Positions 8,709 through 16,471 of a stretch of 64,000 bases of DNA are shown here, in pieces. The notes beneath the pieces are model-generated. The model made no database searches. It saw only the letters and a program-made list of their open reading frames with translations, and had not been told where the DNA came from. This DNA is from Paraburkholderia franconis (GTDB taxonomy: Bacteria; Pseudomonadota; Gammaproteobacteria; Burkholderiales; Burkholderiaceae): assembly GCF_009362735.1 (NCBI RefSeq), contig NZ_WHNP01000004.1, positions 62,001 through 126,000 of the forward strand. The letters are read 5' to 3'. Each line of letters starts with the position of its first letter. Positions within the stretch are counted from its first letter, which is position 1. The position numbers and the translations under genes were made by a program.

Positions 8709-9728
8709 TCAGCTCCCTTGCAGCGATTGAACGGTCGGAAAGAACATGTCTTTCCACGAAGCGGGCTTCGCCTTGATGAGACCGGTGCGTGCCATGAAGT
8801 CCGCGTATTTGACGGTGTTTTCCGGCGTCGTCGTAAAGGCGACGTCGGGCGACGAGATCATCTTCTCGATGTCCGCGACATTGCTCTTGTCCTTGCTGAT
8901 GCGCAGATACGCGAGCGCCGCCGCGTGCTTGTCCTTGTTGATCTGCGCTTGCGCTTCGTCGAGCGCGGCCATGAACGCCTGTACGAGCTTCGGGTTCTGC
9001 TGGTAGAACTTCGACGTGCACCACACGAGATTGAACGTCGATTTGCCGCCGAGCACGTCATACGAATTGACGACGGTGCGCACGCCGCCGTGCGCAAGTT
9101 CCTGTTCCTGGAAAGGCGGCGAGCCGAAATGTGCCGTCACTTCGCTATTGCCCGACAGCAACGCCTGTTGCGCGTCGGGATGCGCGAGCGACACTGTGTA
9201 TTTATCCAGCTGCCCCTGATTGCCCGCGCCGAATGCTTTTTCCGCGGCCATCTGCAGCGTGATCGCCTGAATCGACACCTTCGCTGCGGGCAGCGCGATC
9301 TTGTCCTTGCTGCTGAAATCCTTCAGCGTCTTCACAGCGGGATTGCGTGTGTTCAACAGCAGCGGCATCGAATTGATGGCGGCGAGCGCCTTCACTTCGA
9401 CGGGCGTGCCGTGTGTGCGCGCCCACAGCAGCACAAGCGGTGCGACGCCGCCCGACGCGATCTGCAGCGAGTCGGACAGCAGTGCATCGTTCATCACGTT
9501 GCCGCCCGCGAATTCGACCCACGACACTTTAAGGTTCGGCATGCCGAGTTGCGCCGCGTGCTTTTCGAGCAGCTTCTGATCCTGGATGATCATCAGCGGC
9601 AAATAGCTGACGCCGTATTGCCGCGCGATGCGGATCTCGGAGAGTTCGGCGCGCGCGGGCGCGCTTGCGAGCATCGCGCACAGCGCGAGCAGCGTTGAGA
9701 AGAAAACGACAAGTCTGCGGAGGCTCAT
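8709..9728 (-). CDS. ABC transporter periplasmic substrate-binding protein, NMT1/TauA-SsuA type
   Basis: This 339-residue protein has a clear signal peptide (MSLRRLVVFFSTLLALCAMLASAPARA). The mature part is a class II periplasmic binding fold of the nitrate/sulfonate/taurine group, with RIARQYGVSYLPLMI near the start and ASGGVAPLVLLWART where these proteins bind the anion. It is the first gene of the transporter operon. An AAGGAG ribosome binding site lies 8 bases before the ATG. A candidate promoter lies about 370 bp upstream at 10101-10129, with an operator-like palindrome beside it that also occurs at the suyAB promoter. Ligand is inferred as sulfolactate or a related sulfonate. Confidence 0.87.
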   Translation of the reverse strand: MSLRRLVVFFSTLLALCAMLASAPARAELSEIRIARQYGVSYLPLMIIQDQKLLEKHAAQLGMPNLKVSWVEFAGGNVMNDALLSDSLQIASGGVAPLVLLWARTHGTPVEVKALAAINSMPLLLNTRNPAVKTLKDFSSKDKIALPAAKVSIQAITLQMAAEKAFGAGNQGQLDKYTVSLAHPDAQQALLSGNSEVTAHFGSPPFQEQELAHGGVRTVVNSYDVLGGKSTFNLVWCTSKFYQQNPKLVQAFMAALDEAQAQINKDKHAAALAYLRISKDKSNVADIEKMISSPDVAFTTTPENTVKYADFMARTGLIKAKPASWKDMFFPTVQSLQGS

Positions 9729-9846
9729 TGCGGGTCACTCCTTGTAGTTGCCGTGCGTGAGAAAACACGGCGGGGCGGTCGGATAGTGCGAGTGCGCGAC
9801 AGGCAATCGTGCGCACCGGGCAAGCCGGTACGCACGCGCGACGGAA

Positions 9847-9948
9847 TCAAACGATGGCGAACCGCGCGCAGACAGACGCGCGGCAATGCGGACGTGGCCC
9901 TTGACGATGGAACGGATGTGCGGGACGACGATGAGGCAGGGTACGCAT
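9847..9948 (-). CDS. Possible 33-residue leader peptide in the 5' region of the ABC operon
   Basis: A short frame begins with ATG at 9948, preceded by the strong ribosome binding site AAGGAGACAC. It encodes MRTLPHRRPAHPFHRQ and continues rich in Arg, His and Pro, with two Cys, to a stop at 9847. It lies inside the long untranslated stretch between the candidate promoter at 10101-10129 and the binding-protein start at 9728. The ribosome binding site is better than chance would suggest, but the codon pattern alone does not prove a gene. It could be a regulatory upstream frame or a coincidence. Confidence 0.3.
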   Translation of the reverse strand: MRTLPHRRPAHPFHRQGPRPHCRASVCARFAIV

Positions 9949-10080
9949 CGCGAGTGTCTCCTTGTGTTCCGTTCGTTCGCGCCGCGAAGCGTTGCATGGC
10001 GGCGCACGACTGGAACCCGGTACCTTGATGGTCTGTTGTCGGGCACCGTGCACGCGGTGCGTTAAGTGCCTTGTGATTTA

Positions 10081-10096
10081 ACTCATCTGTATGAGT
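10081..10096. promoter_or_regulatory. Putative GntR operator upstream of the ABC operon
   Basis: A perfect palindrome, ACTCAT-CTGT-ATGAGT, lies four bases downstream of the candidate -10 element of the leftward promoter, so a bound protein would cover the transcription start. Its core CTCATCTGTATG matches the two sites in the suyA promoter (CTCATCCATATG and ATCATCTATATG). The regulator is inferred to be the GntR protein encoded at 10217-11002. Confidence 0.6.
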
Positions 10097-10100
10097 GTCG

Positions 10101-10129
10101 AGTGTAGGTGATGCCCTTGCCGATTGCAA
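10101..10129 (-). promoter_or_regulatory. Candidate sigma-70 promoter of the ABC operon
   Basis: Read leftward, TTGCAA (10124-10129) and TACACT (10101-10106) are separated by exactly 17 bases. This is a reasonable vegetative promoter pair, and the operator-like palindrome at 10081-10096 follows directly. Together they would give a repressible promoter for the transporter operon, with a 5' leader of about 365 bases. Confidence 0.5.
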
Positions 10130-10145
10130 CTGCGGGAAAACGTGA

Positions 10146-10173
10146 AAAAGGGACGTGCTGGCACGTCCCTTTT
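10146..10173. terminator. Intrinsic terminator of the gntR gene
   Basis: A perfect 13-bp inverted repeat (AAAAGGGACGTGC and its complement) has an A-tract on one side and TTTT on the other. It lies 44 bp past the stop of the GntR gene and separates that transcript from the promoter of the ABC operon. Confidence 0.85.
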
Positions 10174-10216
10174 GTCGTGTGATTGCTGAACGCTTTAAAG
10201 CGTGTAGTGCATGCGG

Positions 10217-11002
10217 TTACAGCGGTTCTTCGTGCGAAGCGGACGGCCCGACGTATTCGTAGCGCGCGGTGTTCACATGGGAAATGCGCACCTCGACGGG
10301 CGCGTGATGATACGAGTACGCGACCCGCCGCACTTCGAGCAGCGGCGTGCCGTGCGGCACTTCGAGCAGCTTGCTTTCGGCGTCGTCGGCCGTGGCGACG
10401 CGCAGGCGCTCTTCCGTCCCGACGACGTTGATGTGGAAGGAATCCTGATAGAAGTTGTACAGCGTGCTCGGTCGTTCGCGCAGCGCCGCTTCCGTCAGCC
10501 CCGGAAAACGCGCTTCGGCGACGGCGATGTTGTCGATCATCACCGTTTCGCCGTGCAGCGCCAGCCGGTTGACGAACGTGAAGACGCGCGCGTTCGGCTC
10601 GGTGCCGAGCATCGCGGCGATTTCGCGCGTCGCCTTGGCCTTCCTGAAGGACACGAGGCTCACGGTCGGGTAGGTCTTGTCGCCGTCCTGGCGCACGATG
10701 CGGAAAAAGCGGAAGAAGTGCCGGTCGCGCTGATGCTGTGAGACGAAAGTGCCGAGCCCTTGATGGCGCACGAGGATGTTGTCCGCGACGAGTTCGTCGA
10801 TTGCCTTGCGCAGCGTGCCGATCGAAACGCCGAAGCGTTCCGCGAGACGCTTTTCCGACGGTATCGCCTCGCCGCCTTTCCATTCCTGCGCGGAAAGCGC
10901 CGCGAGCATCGCGTTCTTCACTTCCTTGTAGCGTGTGCCGCCGATGGTGGGCGTGCCCATGGTGCCGCTGGCGCTGTTCGAGCCGATCGTCAACGTATTC
11001 AT
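10217..11002 (-). CDS. GntR-family regulator with UTRA domain, probable sulfolactate-responsive repressor
   Basis: This 261-residue regulator has a winged-helix DNA-binding domain at about residues 25-95 (IPSEKRLAERFGVSIGTLRKAIDEL, then HQGLGTFV). A C-terminal UTRA effector-binding domain follows (FVNRLALHGETVMIDNIAV, LLEVRRVAYSY), placing it in the HutC subfamily. The ATG at 11002 is preferred over one at 11089, because AGAGGA stands eight bases before it and the extra residues look non-coding. It is transcribed divergently from suyA. Motif copies that fit a palindromic GntR site occur at both flanking promoters, so it probably represses both operons until a sulfonate ligand binds. Confidence 0.87.
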   Translation of the reverse strand: MNTLTIGSNSASGTMGTPTIGGTRYKEVKNAMLAALSAQEWKGGEAIPSEKRLAERFGVSIGTLRKAIDELVADNILVRHQGLGTFVSQHQRDRHFFRFFRIVRQDGDKTYPTVSLVSFRKAKATREIAAMLGTEPNARVFTFVNRLALHGETVMIDNIAVAEARFPGLTEAALRERPSTLYNFYQDSFHINVVGTEERLRVATADDAESKLLEVPHGTPLLEVRRVAYSYHHAPVEVRISHVNTARYEYVGPSASHEEPL

Positions 11003-11119
11003 GGCTGTGTCCTCTCGTGCATGGTGCTTCGTCGGTGCGTTGTTGTTGCTTGTGCAGCGGACAATGCCGCTCTTCTCGCTTCTTTGCAAATTATTCTACT
11101 TCATCCGGCTCATCAAACA

Positions 11120-11131
11120 CATATAGATGAT
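11120..11131. promoter_or_regulatory. Putative GntR operator 2 in the suyA-gntR intergenic region
   Basis: CATATAGATGAT, which reads ATCATCTATATG on the other strand, matches the operator core at 10082-10093 in 10 of 12 positions. It lies 20 bp, two helical turns, from the copy at 11140-11151. It sits just upstream of the suyA -35 element, where it could also control the divergent regulator gene. Confidence 0.55.
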
Positions 11132-11135
11132 CTGG

Positions 11136-11164
11136 TTGACATATGGATGAGTGCTGCCTAAGAT
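11136..11164 (+). promoter_or_regulatory. Sigma-70 promoter of the suyAB operon
   Basis: A consensus -35 box TTGACA (11136-11141) is followed after exactly 17 bases by TAAGAT (11159-11164). Transcription would start near 11171, leaving a leader of about 44 bases before the suyA ATG. The operator copy at 11140-11151 lies across the end of the -35 box and the spacer. Confidence 0.75.
11140..11151. promoter_or_regulatory. Putative GntR operator 1 within the suyA promoter
   Basis: CATATGGATGAG, the complement of CTCATCCATATG, lies between the -35 and -10 boxes. A bound repressor would block polymerase directly. It matches the palindromic site at 10081-10096 in 10 of 12 core positions. Confidence 0.6.
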
Positions 11165-11214
11165 GGTTTGCACGGAGACGAAACACAACCTGTCAACCAG
11201 ACTGGAGACAAACG

Positions 11215-11568
11215 ATGAGCTACACGGCAGCAGGTGGGTCGCAAACGGGTTCTGGAGCTTCCGGCAACCCATCGCAGGAGCGCAGGACGATTCATATCGT
11301 GCTGCACGAAGCGAAAGACACCGTTGGTGTCGCGGTCGTCGAAGGCATCAAGGCGGGCACGCAGCTGAATGCGTGGATCATGGACGACGACGAAGTCATC
11401 ACCGTCTCCGCGAAGCAGGACATTCCCATCGGTCACAAGGTGGCGCTCAAGGACATGGCCGTGGGCGACACTGTCTACAAGTACGGCGTCGATATCGGCA
11501 AGGTGGTGCAGCCCATCAAGGCGGGCGAGCACGCTCACGTGCACAACATCAAGACGAAACGCTGGTAA
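11215..11568 (+). CDS. suyA: Probable (R)-sulfolactate sulfo-lyase, small subunit (UxaA/SAF family)
   Basis: The 117-residue protein is a single SAF domain as found at the N-terminus of altronate and galactarate dehydratases. It includes [32 protein letters not shown] and the typical end [14 protein letters not shown]. Separate small and large subunits are the arrangement of SuyAB, which splits (R)-sulfolactate into pyruvate and sulfite. The start at 11215 has GGAG nine bases upstream. The alternative is a split hexarate or altronate dehydratase. The sulfolactate reading is preferred because slcC-like and comC-like dehydrogenases follow in the same operon and a sulfonate-type importer shares the operator. 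Confidence 0.75.
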   Translation: MSYTAAGGSQTGSGASGNPSQERRTIHIVLHEAKDTVGVAVVEGIKAGTQLNAWIMDDDEVITVSAKQDIPIGHKVALKDMAVGDTVYKYGVDIGKVVQPIKAGEHAHVHNIKTKRW

Positions 11569-11578
11569 GGCGGCGCGA

Positions 11579-11611
11579 GGGGCATGCGTCCCCACGCACG
11601 CGTCCCTTTTT
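11579..11611 (+). terminator. Possible attenuator between suyA and suyB
   Basis: A GGGG/CCCC hairpin (11579-11593) and a GC-rich run end in CCC followed by TTTTT at 11607-11611. The stem is short, so it may only lower, not stop, transcription into suyB. Confidence 0.3.
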
Positions 11612-11660
11612 GGCACCAGCCACTCCCTCACTGAACAGAGACCGATCAAAGAGACCCACC

Positions 11661-12836
11661 ATGAGCGTGATTGACCAGAACACTACTTTCCACGGCTATC
11701 GCCGTTCGAATGGACGCGTCGGCGTGCGCAACCATGTGATCATTCTGCCCGTCGACGATCTGTCGAATGCGGCCGCGCAAGCCGTCGAAAACAACATCAA
11801 AGGCACGATGGCGCTGCCGCATCCGTATGGCCGCCTGCAATTCGGCGCGGACCTCGACCTGCATTTCCGCACGCTGATCGGCGCGGGCTGCAACCCGAAC
11901 GTCGCGGCCGTCGTCGTGATCGGCATCGAGGAAGGCTGGACCAAGCGCGTCGTCGACGGCATCGCGCAGTCGGGCAAGCCGGTGATGGGCTTCGGCATCG
12001 AGCTGCACGGCGACCATGACACGATCATGCGCGCGTCGAAAGCGGCGAAGGAGATGGTGCAGTACGCGACGTCGCTCGAACGTGAAGCGTGCCCGATCTC
12101 GGACCTGTGGGTATCGACCAAATGCGGCGAATCGGATACCACGTCGGGCTGTGGCGCGAATCCGACTGTCGGCAATGCGTTCGACAAGCTCTATGGCCTC
12201 GGCACCACGCTCGTGTTCGGCGAGACGTCGGAGCTGACGGGCGGCGAGCAGCTCGTCGCGGCGCGCTGTGCGAACGATCAGGTGCGCGAGCGCTTCCAGT
12301 TCATGTTCGACCGTTACCAGGACATGATCAACCGCTGGAAGACGGATGATCTGTCGGAGTCGCAGCCGACCAAGGGCAACATCGCGGGCGGCCTGACGAC
12401 GATCGAAGAGAAGGCGCTGGGCAACATCCAGAAGATCGGCAAGAAGTGCCGCGTCGACGGCGTGCTCGACAAGGCGGAGATGCCGACGCATTCGGGCCTG
12501 TGGTTCATGGACTCATCGTCGGCGGCGGCGGAAATGGTTACGTTGTGCGCGGCCTCCGGCTTCGCCGTGCATTTCTTCCCGACGGGGCAGGGCAATGTGA
12601 TCGGCAACCCGATCGTGCCCGTCATCAAGATCTGCGCGAACCCGCGCACCGTGCGCACGATGAGCGAGCATATCGACGTCGACGTATCGGGCCTATTGCA
12701 GCGCGAACAGAATCTCGATCAGGCAGGCGACAAACTGCTGGAGTCGATGCTCGCCACGGCGAATGGCCGCTGGACATCGGCCGAGGCGCTGGGACATCGC
12801 GAGTTCGTGCTGACGCGTCTGTTCGAAAGCGCCTGA
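11661..12836 (+). CDS. suyB: Probable (R)-sulfolactate sulfo-lyase, large subunit (UxaA family)
   Basis: This 391-residue protein belongs to the catalytic UxaA/GarD family, with [18 protein letters not shown] at the start. Conserved Cys residues occur in [24 protein letters not shown] and the C-terminal [10 protein letters not shown], the positions that hold the metal in this family. It also has [18 protein letters not shown] and [18 protein letters not shown]. With suyA it would form the two-subunit lyase that releases sulfite from sulfolactate and leaves pyruvate. It starts 92 bp after suyA with an adequate purine-rich site. Length fits SuyB. Hexarate dehydratase is the main alternative. 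Confidence 0.75.
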   Translation: MSVIDQNTTFHGYRRSNGRVGVRNHVIILPVDDLSNAAAQAVENNIKGTMALPHPYGRLQFGADLDLHFRTLIGAGCNPNVAAVVVIGIEEGWTKRVVDGIAQSGKPVMGFGIELHGDHDTIMRASKAAKEMVQYATSLEREACPISDLWVSTKCGESDTTSGCGANPTVGNAFDKLYGLGTTLVFGETSELTGGEQLVAARCANDQVRERFQFMFDRYQDMINRWKTDDLSESQPTKGNIAGGLTTIEEKALGNIQKIGKKCRVDGVLDKAEMPTHSGLWFMDSSSAAAEMVTLCAASGFAVHFFPTGQGNVIGNPIVPVIKICANPRTVRTMSEHIDVDVSGLLQREQNLDQAGDKLLESMLATANGRWTSAEALGHREFVLTRLFESA

Positions 12837-12870
12837 TCTGCCTGATCGCCAACCAGGCATTGTCCCCATG

Positions 12871-12904
12871 AAGCCCGCCCGCTTTTGCCGAGTGCGGCGG
12901 GCTT
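12871..12904 (+). terminator. Hairpin between suyB and the transporter gene
   Basis: The arms AAGCCCGCC and GGCGGGCTT can pair across a 16-nt loop, but the T-run after them is only three bases. It may act as a partial terminator that lowers expression of the three downstream genes. Confidence 0.45.
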
Positions 12905-13026
12905 TGCGAACGCAGTTTCGCTACAGCGCGCGCTCCGTGCGGCACCGGCCACAGAAGAACATCAGGCCGACGCACGATGCGTGACGCTGTTCACTTCAAG
13001 CAGCAGCGAGTGGAGGAGACACCATC

Positions 13027-14361
13027 TTGCGCGTGCTCAAACATCTTTATGTGCAGGTTCTGATCGGCCTTGCGGCCGGAATTCTCGTCGGCTATTTCTC
13101 GCCGGATCTCGGCGTGCAGATGAAGCCGTTCGGCGACACGTTCATCCGCCTCATCAAAATGCTGATCACGCTGGTGATCTTCTGCACCGTGTCGGTGGGC
13201 ATCGCGCGGATGGAAAATCTCAAGCACGTCGGCCGTGTCGGTCTGAAGACGATTTTCTACTTCGAAGCAGTGACGACGCTCGCGCTCGTCATCGGTCTCA
13301 TCGTCGCGAACGTGCTGCATCCGGGCGAAGGATTGAACATCGACCCGAAGACGCTCGACGCGCACGCCGTCAGTCACTACGTGGCGGAAGTGCATACGGC
13401 GGCGTCGCAGAGCTTTCTCGAAGAGATCGTGCCGAACTCCGTGGTCGGCGCGTTCGCGCGCGGCAACCTGTTGCAGGTGCTGCTGTTCTCGGTGCTGTTC
13501 GGTATCGCGCTGTCGATCATGTCGCGCCGCAGCCGCTTCCTGTCGCGCGTGATCGAGCAGTGCGGCGAAGCGCTGATGAAGATCGTCGAGATGATCATGC
13601 GGCTCGCGCCGCTCGGCGCATTCGGCGCGATGGCGTTCACGGTCGGCAGATACGGCATCGGCACGTTGCAGCAACTGGGCCTGCTGATCGTCTGCTTCTA
13701 TCTGACGAGCATCGTGTTCATCGTGCTCGTGCTGGGCTCGATCTGCCACTGGACGGGCGTCGGCTTGTGGCCGCTGCTCAAGTACCTGCGCGAAGAACTG
13801 CTGATCGTGCTCGGCACGTCGACGACGGAATCGGTGCTGCCGCGGCTGATGGAAAAGCTCGAGCGCCTCGGCTGCCCGAAGCCCGTCGTCGGCCTCGTGC
13901 TGCCGACAGGCTACTCGTTCAACCTCGACGGCGCGGCGATCTATCTGACGATGACATCGCTCTTCATCGCGCAGGCCACCAATACGCATCTGTCGCTACT
14001 TCAGCAGATCGGCCTGCTCGCGATCCTGATGGTGACGTCGAAGGGCGGCGCGGGCGTCGCGGGCGCGGCGCTCGTCGCGCTGACGGCGACGCTGTCGACG
14101 CACGACATCATCCCCGTCGCGGGCATCACGCTGATCATCGGCATCGACCGCGTGCTCAACGAGATTCGCGCGATCGTCAATATGATCGGCAACGCGGTGG
14201 CGACGCTCGTGGTCGCGCGCTGGGAAGGTGCGTTCGATGCCGAAGCCGCGCGCAAGATCCTCGCCGAGCCGCTCGCCATAAGCAGCGTGGACGAAGAAGC
14301 CGAAACGGCCGAAAAGATCAGCGAAAGAACGCCCGCCTATGCACAGGAGCGCTCGAATTGA
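13027..14361 (+). CDS. DctA-type dicarboxylate:cation symporter, candidate sulfolactate importer
   Basis: This 444-residue inner-membrane symporter of the DAACS family opens LRVLKHLYVQVLIGLAAGILVGYFSPDLG. It has the re-entrant loop region GTSTTESVLPRLMEKLE and the substrate-binding segment PTGYSFNLDGAAIYLTM, followed by MVTSKGGAGVAGAALVAL and a cation/substrate helix with GIDRVLNEIRAIVNMIGN. The start is a TTG at 13027 with GGAGGAG upstream. DctA proteins import C4 dicarboxylates such as succinate. Position between suyB and two sulfolactate-type dehydrogenases suggests this copy takes up sulfolactate, a charged C3 analogue. Its stop overlaps the next gene's TTG start. Confidence 0.87.
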   Translation: MRVLKHLYVQVLIGLAAGILVGYFSPDLGVQMKPFGDTFIRLIKMLITLVIFCTVSVGIARMENLKHVGRVGLKTIFYFEAVTTLALVIGLIVANVLHPGEGLNIDPKTLDAHAVSHYVAEVHTAASQSFLEEIVPNSVVGAFARGNLLQVLLFSVLFGIALSIMSRRSRFLSRVIEQCGEALMKIVEMIMRLAPLGAFGAMAFTVGRYGIGTLQQLGLLIVCFYLTSIVFIVLVLGSICHWTGVGLWPLLKYLREELLIVLGTSTTESVLPRLMEKLERLGCPKPVVGLVLPTGYSFNLDGAAIYLTMTSLFIAQATNTHLSLLQQIGLLAILMVTSKGGAGVAGAALVALTATLSTHDIIPVAGITLIIGIDRVLNEIRAIVNMIGNAVATLVVARWEGAFDAEAARKILAEPLAISSVDEEAETAEKISERTPAYAQERSN

Positions 14362-15338
14362 AGAACGATCGCAAGAAAGTCGTCGTTAGCGAGTTTATCG
14401 ACGCGTCCGCCGTCGAAGCGCTGCAGCAACATTTCGACGTGCATGCGAACGCATCGCTCGTCGATCATCCCGACACGTTGCGCAGCCAACTCGCCGATGC
14501 AGATGCGCTGATCGTGCGCAACCGCACGCAGGTCACGCAGGCGTTGCTCGATGGCGCGCCGAAACTGGTGGCCGTCGGGCGCCTGGGCGTCGGGCTCGAC
14601 AATATCGATCTCGCAGCGTGCACGCAGCGCGGCGTGCAGGTGCTGCCCGCGACGGGCGCGAATGCGCGCGCCGTCGCCGAGTATGTGATCGCGACGGCGT
14701 TGATGCTGCTGCGCGGCGCGTATCTGTCGAGCGCTTCGGTGGCGGCGGGCGAATGGCCGCGCACCGCGCTGTCGAACGGACGCGAAGCGGCGGGCAGCAC
14801 ATTGGCCGTGATCGGCTTCGGCGGGATCGGGCAGCTCGTCGCGCAACTGGCGCGCGCGCTCGGCATGCGGGTGGCGGGCTACGATCCGCAGCAGCCGGCG
14901 AGCGCCGCGTGCTGGAAAGAGACGGGCGCGCAATGCCTGACATTCGACGACGCGTTGCGCGCGGCGGATGTCGTGTCGGTTCACGTTCCGCTCGTCGACA
15001 GCACGCGCAATCTGCTCGGCGCCGCGCAACTGTCGATGCTCAAGCCGCACGCCGTGGTGATCAATACGTCGCGCGGCGGCGTGATCGACGAAAGCGCGCT
15101 CGCCGATGCGCTGAAGCACGGGCGCCTCGGCGGCGCGGCCCTCGATGTGTTCGCCGACGAGCCGCTCAAGGCGGGCTCGCCGCTCGCGGGCGCGCCGAAC
15201 CTGATCTTGACGCCGCATATCGCGGGACTCACAGTGCAATCGAACGAACGCGTCAGCACGCTCGTGGCGGCGCGCGTGACGCAGGCGCTGCTCGAAGGCG
15301 AGCGTGGTTCACAACGACGGGAAGGAGTTTCGACATGA
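14358..15338 (+). CDS. slcC: D-isomer-specific 2-hydroxyacid dehydrogenase, probable (S)-sulfolactate dehydrogenase
   Basis: This 326-residue enzyme of the SerA family has NAD-binding motif GFGGIGQLVAQLARALGM, NTSRGGVIDESAL, and catalytic Arg (VNRT-region, GRLGVGLDNID), Glu and His (LTPHIAG). The start is the TTG at 14358, which overlaps the transporter's TGA and has AGGAG nine bases upstream. In Chromohalobacter salexigens a protein of this family, SlcC, oxidises (S)-sulfolactate to sulfopyruvate. Paired with ComC it inverts the stereochemistry so SuyAB can act. The same gene pair stands here. The assignment depends on context, since the fold alone also fits phosphoglycerate dehydrogenase. 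Confidence 0.7.
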   Translation: MKNDRKKVVVSEFIDASAVEALQQHFDVHANASLVDHPDTLRSQLADADALIVRNRTQVTQALLDGAPKLVAVGRLGVGLDNIDLAACTQRGVQVLPATGANARAVAEYVIATALMLLRGAYLSSASVAAGEWPRTALSNGREAAGSTLAVIGFGGIGQLVAQLARALGMRVAGYDPQQPASAACWKETGAQCLTFDDALRAADVVSVHVPLVDSTRNLLGAAQLSMLKPHAVVINTSRGGVIDESALADALKHGRLGGAALDVFADEPLKAGSPLAGAPNLILTPHIAGLTVQSNERVSTLVAARVTQALLEGERGSQRREGVST

Positions 15339-16336
15339 CGCGTGTTTTATCCGGCGACCTGTACGCGCTCGCCACGCGCGCAATGCTGGCTGCGGGCGCG
15401 ACGCAGCAGACGGCCTCGGCGACGGCGCGCGCGCTCGTCTACGCGGACGAGCGCGGGCTGTCTTCGCACGGCGTCGCGCGTCTGCCGATGTACGTCGCGC
15501 AGTTGCGCAACGGCCGCGTCGATCCGCAGGCGCAGGCGTTCATCGCGAATGCGCGCAACGCGGCCGTGCTGATCGACGCCGCCGACGGCATGGCGTTTCC
15601 GGCCTGCGAGCTCGCGATCGAAACGTTGATTGGCCGCGCGCACGAGCATGGCAGCGCGGTCGCGAGCGTGCGGCGCAGTCATCATTTCGGCGTCGGCGCA
15701 TATCACCTCGAAGCGCTCGGCGCGGCGGGCCTGGTGGGGCTCGCGTTCAGCAATGCACCCGCTGCGATGCCCGCGTGGGGCGGACGTCATTCGCTGTTCG
15801 GCACGAATCCGATTGCGGCTGTATTTCCGCGCCGCGATGGAGCGCCGCTGCTGATCGACCTGTCGCTGTCGAACGTCGCGCGCGGCAAGATCATGGTCGC
15901 GGCGCGCGAGGGCAAGCCGATTCCCGAAGGCTGGGCGACGACGCGCGACGGCTCGCCGACCACCGACGCAAAGGCCGCGCTCGACGGCATGATGCTGCCG
16001 TTCGGCGGCGCGAAAGGCGCGATGCTAGCGCTGATGGTTGAACTGCTCGTGGCAGCGCTTGCGGGCGCGAATTTCGGCTACGAGGCGGGCTCGTTCCTGA
16101 CGGAAGAGGGCGAGAAATCGCAGATCGGCCATCTGTTCTGGGCGATCGATCCGGGCGCGCTGGCGGGCAGTGAAGCGTACCTGTCGAGAGTGGAGGCACT
16201 GATCGCCGCGATGCTTCAGGATGCGGACGTGCGCTTGCCAGGTGAGCGCCGGCGCAGTCTCGCCGATGCGGCCGCGCGCGACGGGATCGAGATTCCCGAT
16301 GCGCTTCACGCGCAGCTTGTGGGGCTGGCGGGGTAG
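15335..16336 (+). CDS. comC: Malate/L-lactate dehydrogenase family protein, probable (R)-sulfolactate dehydrogenase
   Basis: This 333-residue protein of the LDH2/MDH2 (type 2 malate/lactate dehydrogenase) family has YADERGLSSHGVARLPMYV, the His-containing SHHFGVGAYHLEAL, FSNAPAAMPAWGG, GTNPIAAVFPR and PFGGAKGAMLALMVELL. It starts with an ATGA overlap on the preceding gene and is the last of the operon. ComC reduces sulfopyruvate to (R)-sulfolactate. Together with the SlcC-like enzyme it would act as a two-step racemase feeding SuyAB. The family also contains malate, ureidoglycolate and lactate dehydrogenases, so the substrate is inferred from the operon. Confidence 0.7.
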   Translation: MTRVLSGDLYALATRAMLAAGATQQTASATARALVYADERGLSSHGVARLPMYVAQLRNGRVDPQAQAFIANARNAAVLIDAADGMAFPACELAIETLIGRAHEHGSAVASVRRSHHFGVGAYHLEALGAAGLVGLAFSNAPAAMPAWGGRHSLFGTNPIAAVFPRRDGAPLLIDLSLSNVARGKIMVAAREGKPIPEGWATTRDGSPTTDAKAALDGMMLPFGGAKGAMLALMVELLVAALAGANFGYEAGSFLTEEGEKSQIGHLFWAIDPGALAGSEAYLSRVEALIAAMLQDADVRLPGERRRSLADAAARDGIEIPDALHAQLVGLAG

Positions 16337-16420
16337 TGGTTCTGGTTGTGCCGTGTTTTGTGCTCTGTATTGTGTCGTGCGCGATCGGTTCGATCGCGCA
16401 GTGCTTCACGGCATTGCCGG

Positions 16421-16448
16421 TCCGGCACAGCAGCGTGACCGTGCCGGA
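16421..16448. terminator. Hairpin between convergent comC-like and beta-helix genes
   Basis: The arms TCCGGCAC and GTGCCGGA pair perfectly over a 12-nt loop in the gap between two convergent genes. There is no T-run, so any termination would be weak or Rho-assisted. Confidence 0.35.
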
Positions 16449-16471
16449 CTGATGTCAACGGAGTTGGCTGG

